The position numbers were made by a program, and so were the translations under genes. A stretch of 25,477 nucleotides of DNA. It comes from Frondihabitans sp. (GTDB lineage Bacteria > Actinomycetota > Actinomycetes > Actinomycetales > Microbacteriaceae). The number at the start of each line of letters is the position of its first letter. The first letter of the stretch is position 1. The notes under the pieces were generated by a model that was given only the letters and a program-made list of their open reading frames with translations, was not told the DNA's origin and ran no database searches. Location of the stretch: NCBI GenBank assembly GCA_025464735.1, contig JAODMX010000337.1, forward strand, positions 1 through 25,477, written 5' to 3'. Below, piece after piece: positions 25,324-25,477 of this stretch.

Positions 25324-25352
25324 AACCTACGGGAGGAAAACGAGGTTGTCAA
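25324..25352 (-). promoter_or_regulatory. Sigma-70-type promoter of the sugar operon
   Basis: On the minus strand: TTGACA (25352-25347), exactly 17 bases, then TAGGTT (25329-25324). The -35 is a perfect consensus. The predicted start point, near 25317, falls inside the operator. Confidence 0.75.
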
Positions 25353-25356
25353 CTGG

Positions 25357-25375
25357 TCGCGCCGAATTGGCGCGA
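25357..25375 (-). terminator. Hairpin after the LacI-family gene
   Basis: TCGCGCC and GGCGCGA pair perfectly around a 5-base loop, 4 bases after the regulator stop codon. A TTTT lies about 15 bases further on. It separates the regulator transcript from the operon promoter. Confidence 0.5.
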
Positions 25376-25379
25376 AGAG

Positions 25380-25477
25380 CTATCTGATCGTCGATCCCAT
25401 CGACGATTCACGGACGATCAACGCGAACTGCGTCTCGATCTCCTGGGGATGCGGCCGGGGTGCCACGCCCTCGATCC
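25380..25477 (-). CDS. LacI-family transcriptional regulator, C-terminal fragment (partial)
   Basis: Only the last 31 codons and the TAG stop are in the window; the rest lies beyond the right edge. Read on the minus strand, the fragment ends with a typical LacI/GalR C-terminal strand, PHPQEIETQFALIVRESS, where the family usually has a L(V)VRxSS-type ending. Its position directly before a LacI-type operator and a sugar transport operon supports the assignment. It would bind the operator at 25302-25319 and release it on binding a sugar from the pathway. Confidence 0.75.
   Translation of the reverse strand, partial: IEGVAPRPHPQEIETQFALIVRESSMGSTIR

Overview
The window is high-GC DNA with compact, overlapping operons, GTG starts, several leaderless-looking genes and few U-tract terminators. 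This fits an actinobacterium, most likely Microbacteriaceae. That placement rests on protein style (SCO6745-type protein, DHA2 exporter, OhrR/OsmC pair, LacI-controlled sugar operon) and not on any marker gene.

Layout. (1) 31-1752: a DHA2-type drug exporter on the plus strand. (2) 5342-1779, minus strand: a four-gene operon of ABC ATPase, ABC-2 permease, DesK-like histidine kinase and LuxR/NarL-type response regulator, with GTGA overlaps. It is a candidate sense-and-export system for an envelope-active compound or lipid. (3) 7725-5431, minus: a bifunctional class A penicillin-binding protein, separated from the ABC operon by a perfect 34-bp palindrome. (4) 7920-11341: class III aminotransferase (+), NIPSNAP protein (+), MarR regulator (-) and lgt (+). 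(5) 14259-11362, minus: a large secreted protein joining an ExeM-like nuclease to a phytase-like esterase domain. (6) 14381-15607: an MFS transporter whose promoter carries an 18-bp palindrome. (7) 15660-16312: a VapBC-like toxin-antitoxin pair with two 17-bp operator-like repeats in its promoter. (8) 17321-16385, minus: ohrR then osmC, a peroxide sensor and peroxidase. (9) 17322-17778: a gene-free stretch with two REP-like inverted-repeat units. (10) 18699-17779, minus: an SCO6745-family protein of unknown function. (11) 25240-18809, minus: a sugar-utilisation operon of lipoprotein binding protein, two ABC permeases, GH1 glycosidase and a secreted sialidase-fold glycosidase with two carbohydrate-binding modules. 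It is preceded by a TTGACA-17-TAGGTT promoter with a perfect LacI-type operator over the expected start point. (12) 25477-25380, minus: the C-terminus of the LacI-family regulator that probably binds this operator.

How the parts work together. The best-supported circuit is the sugar operon. The secreted CBM-bearing enzyme would trim a polysaccharide outside the cell, the ABC transporter would import the product, the cytoplasmic GH1 enzyme would hydrolyse it, and the LacI protein would sense it. The transporter ATPase is absent and is presumably a shared MsiK-type protein elsewhere. Lgt would lipidate the binding protein. No mobile element, CRISPR array, tRNA or rRNA was seen. I found no clearly new multi-gene system. 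The most unusual items are the nuclease-phytase fusion, the tandem operators of the toxin-antitoxin pair, the 34-bp palindrome and the REP-like units.
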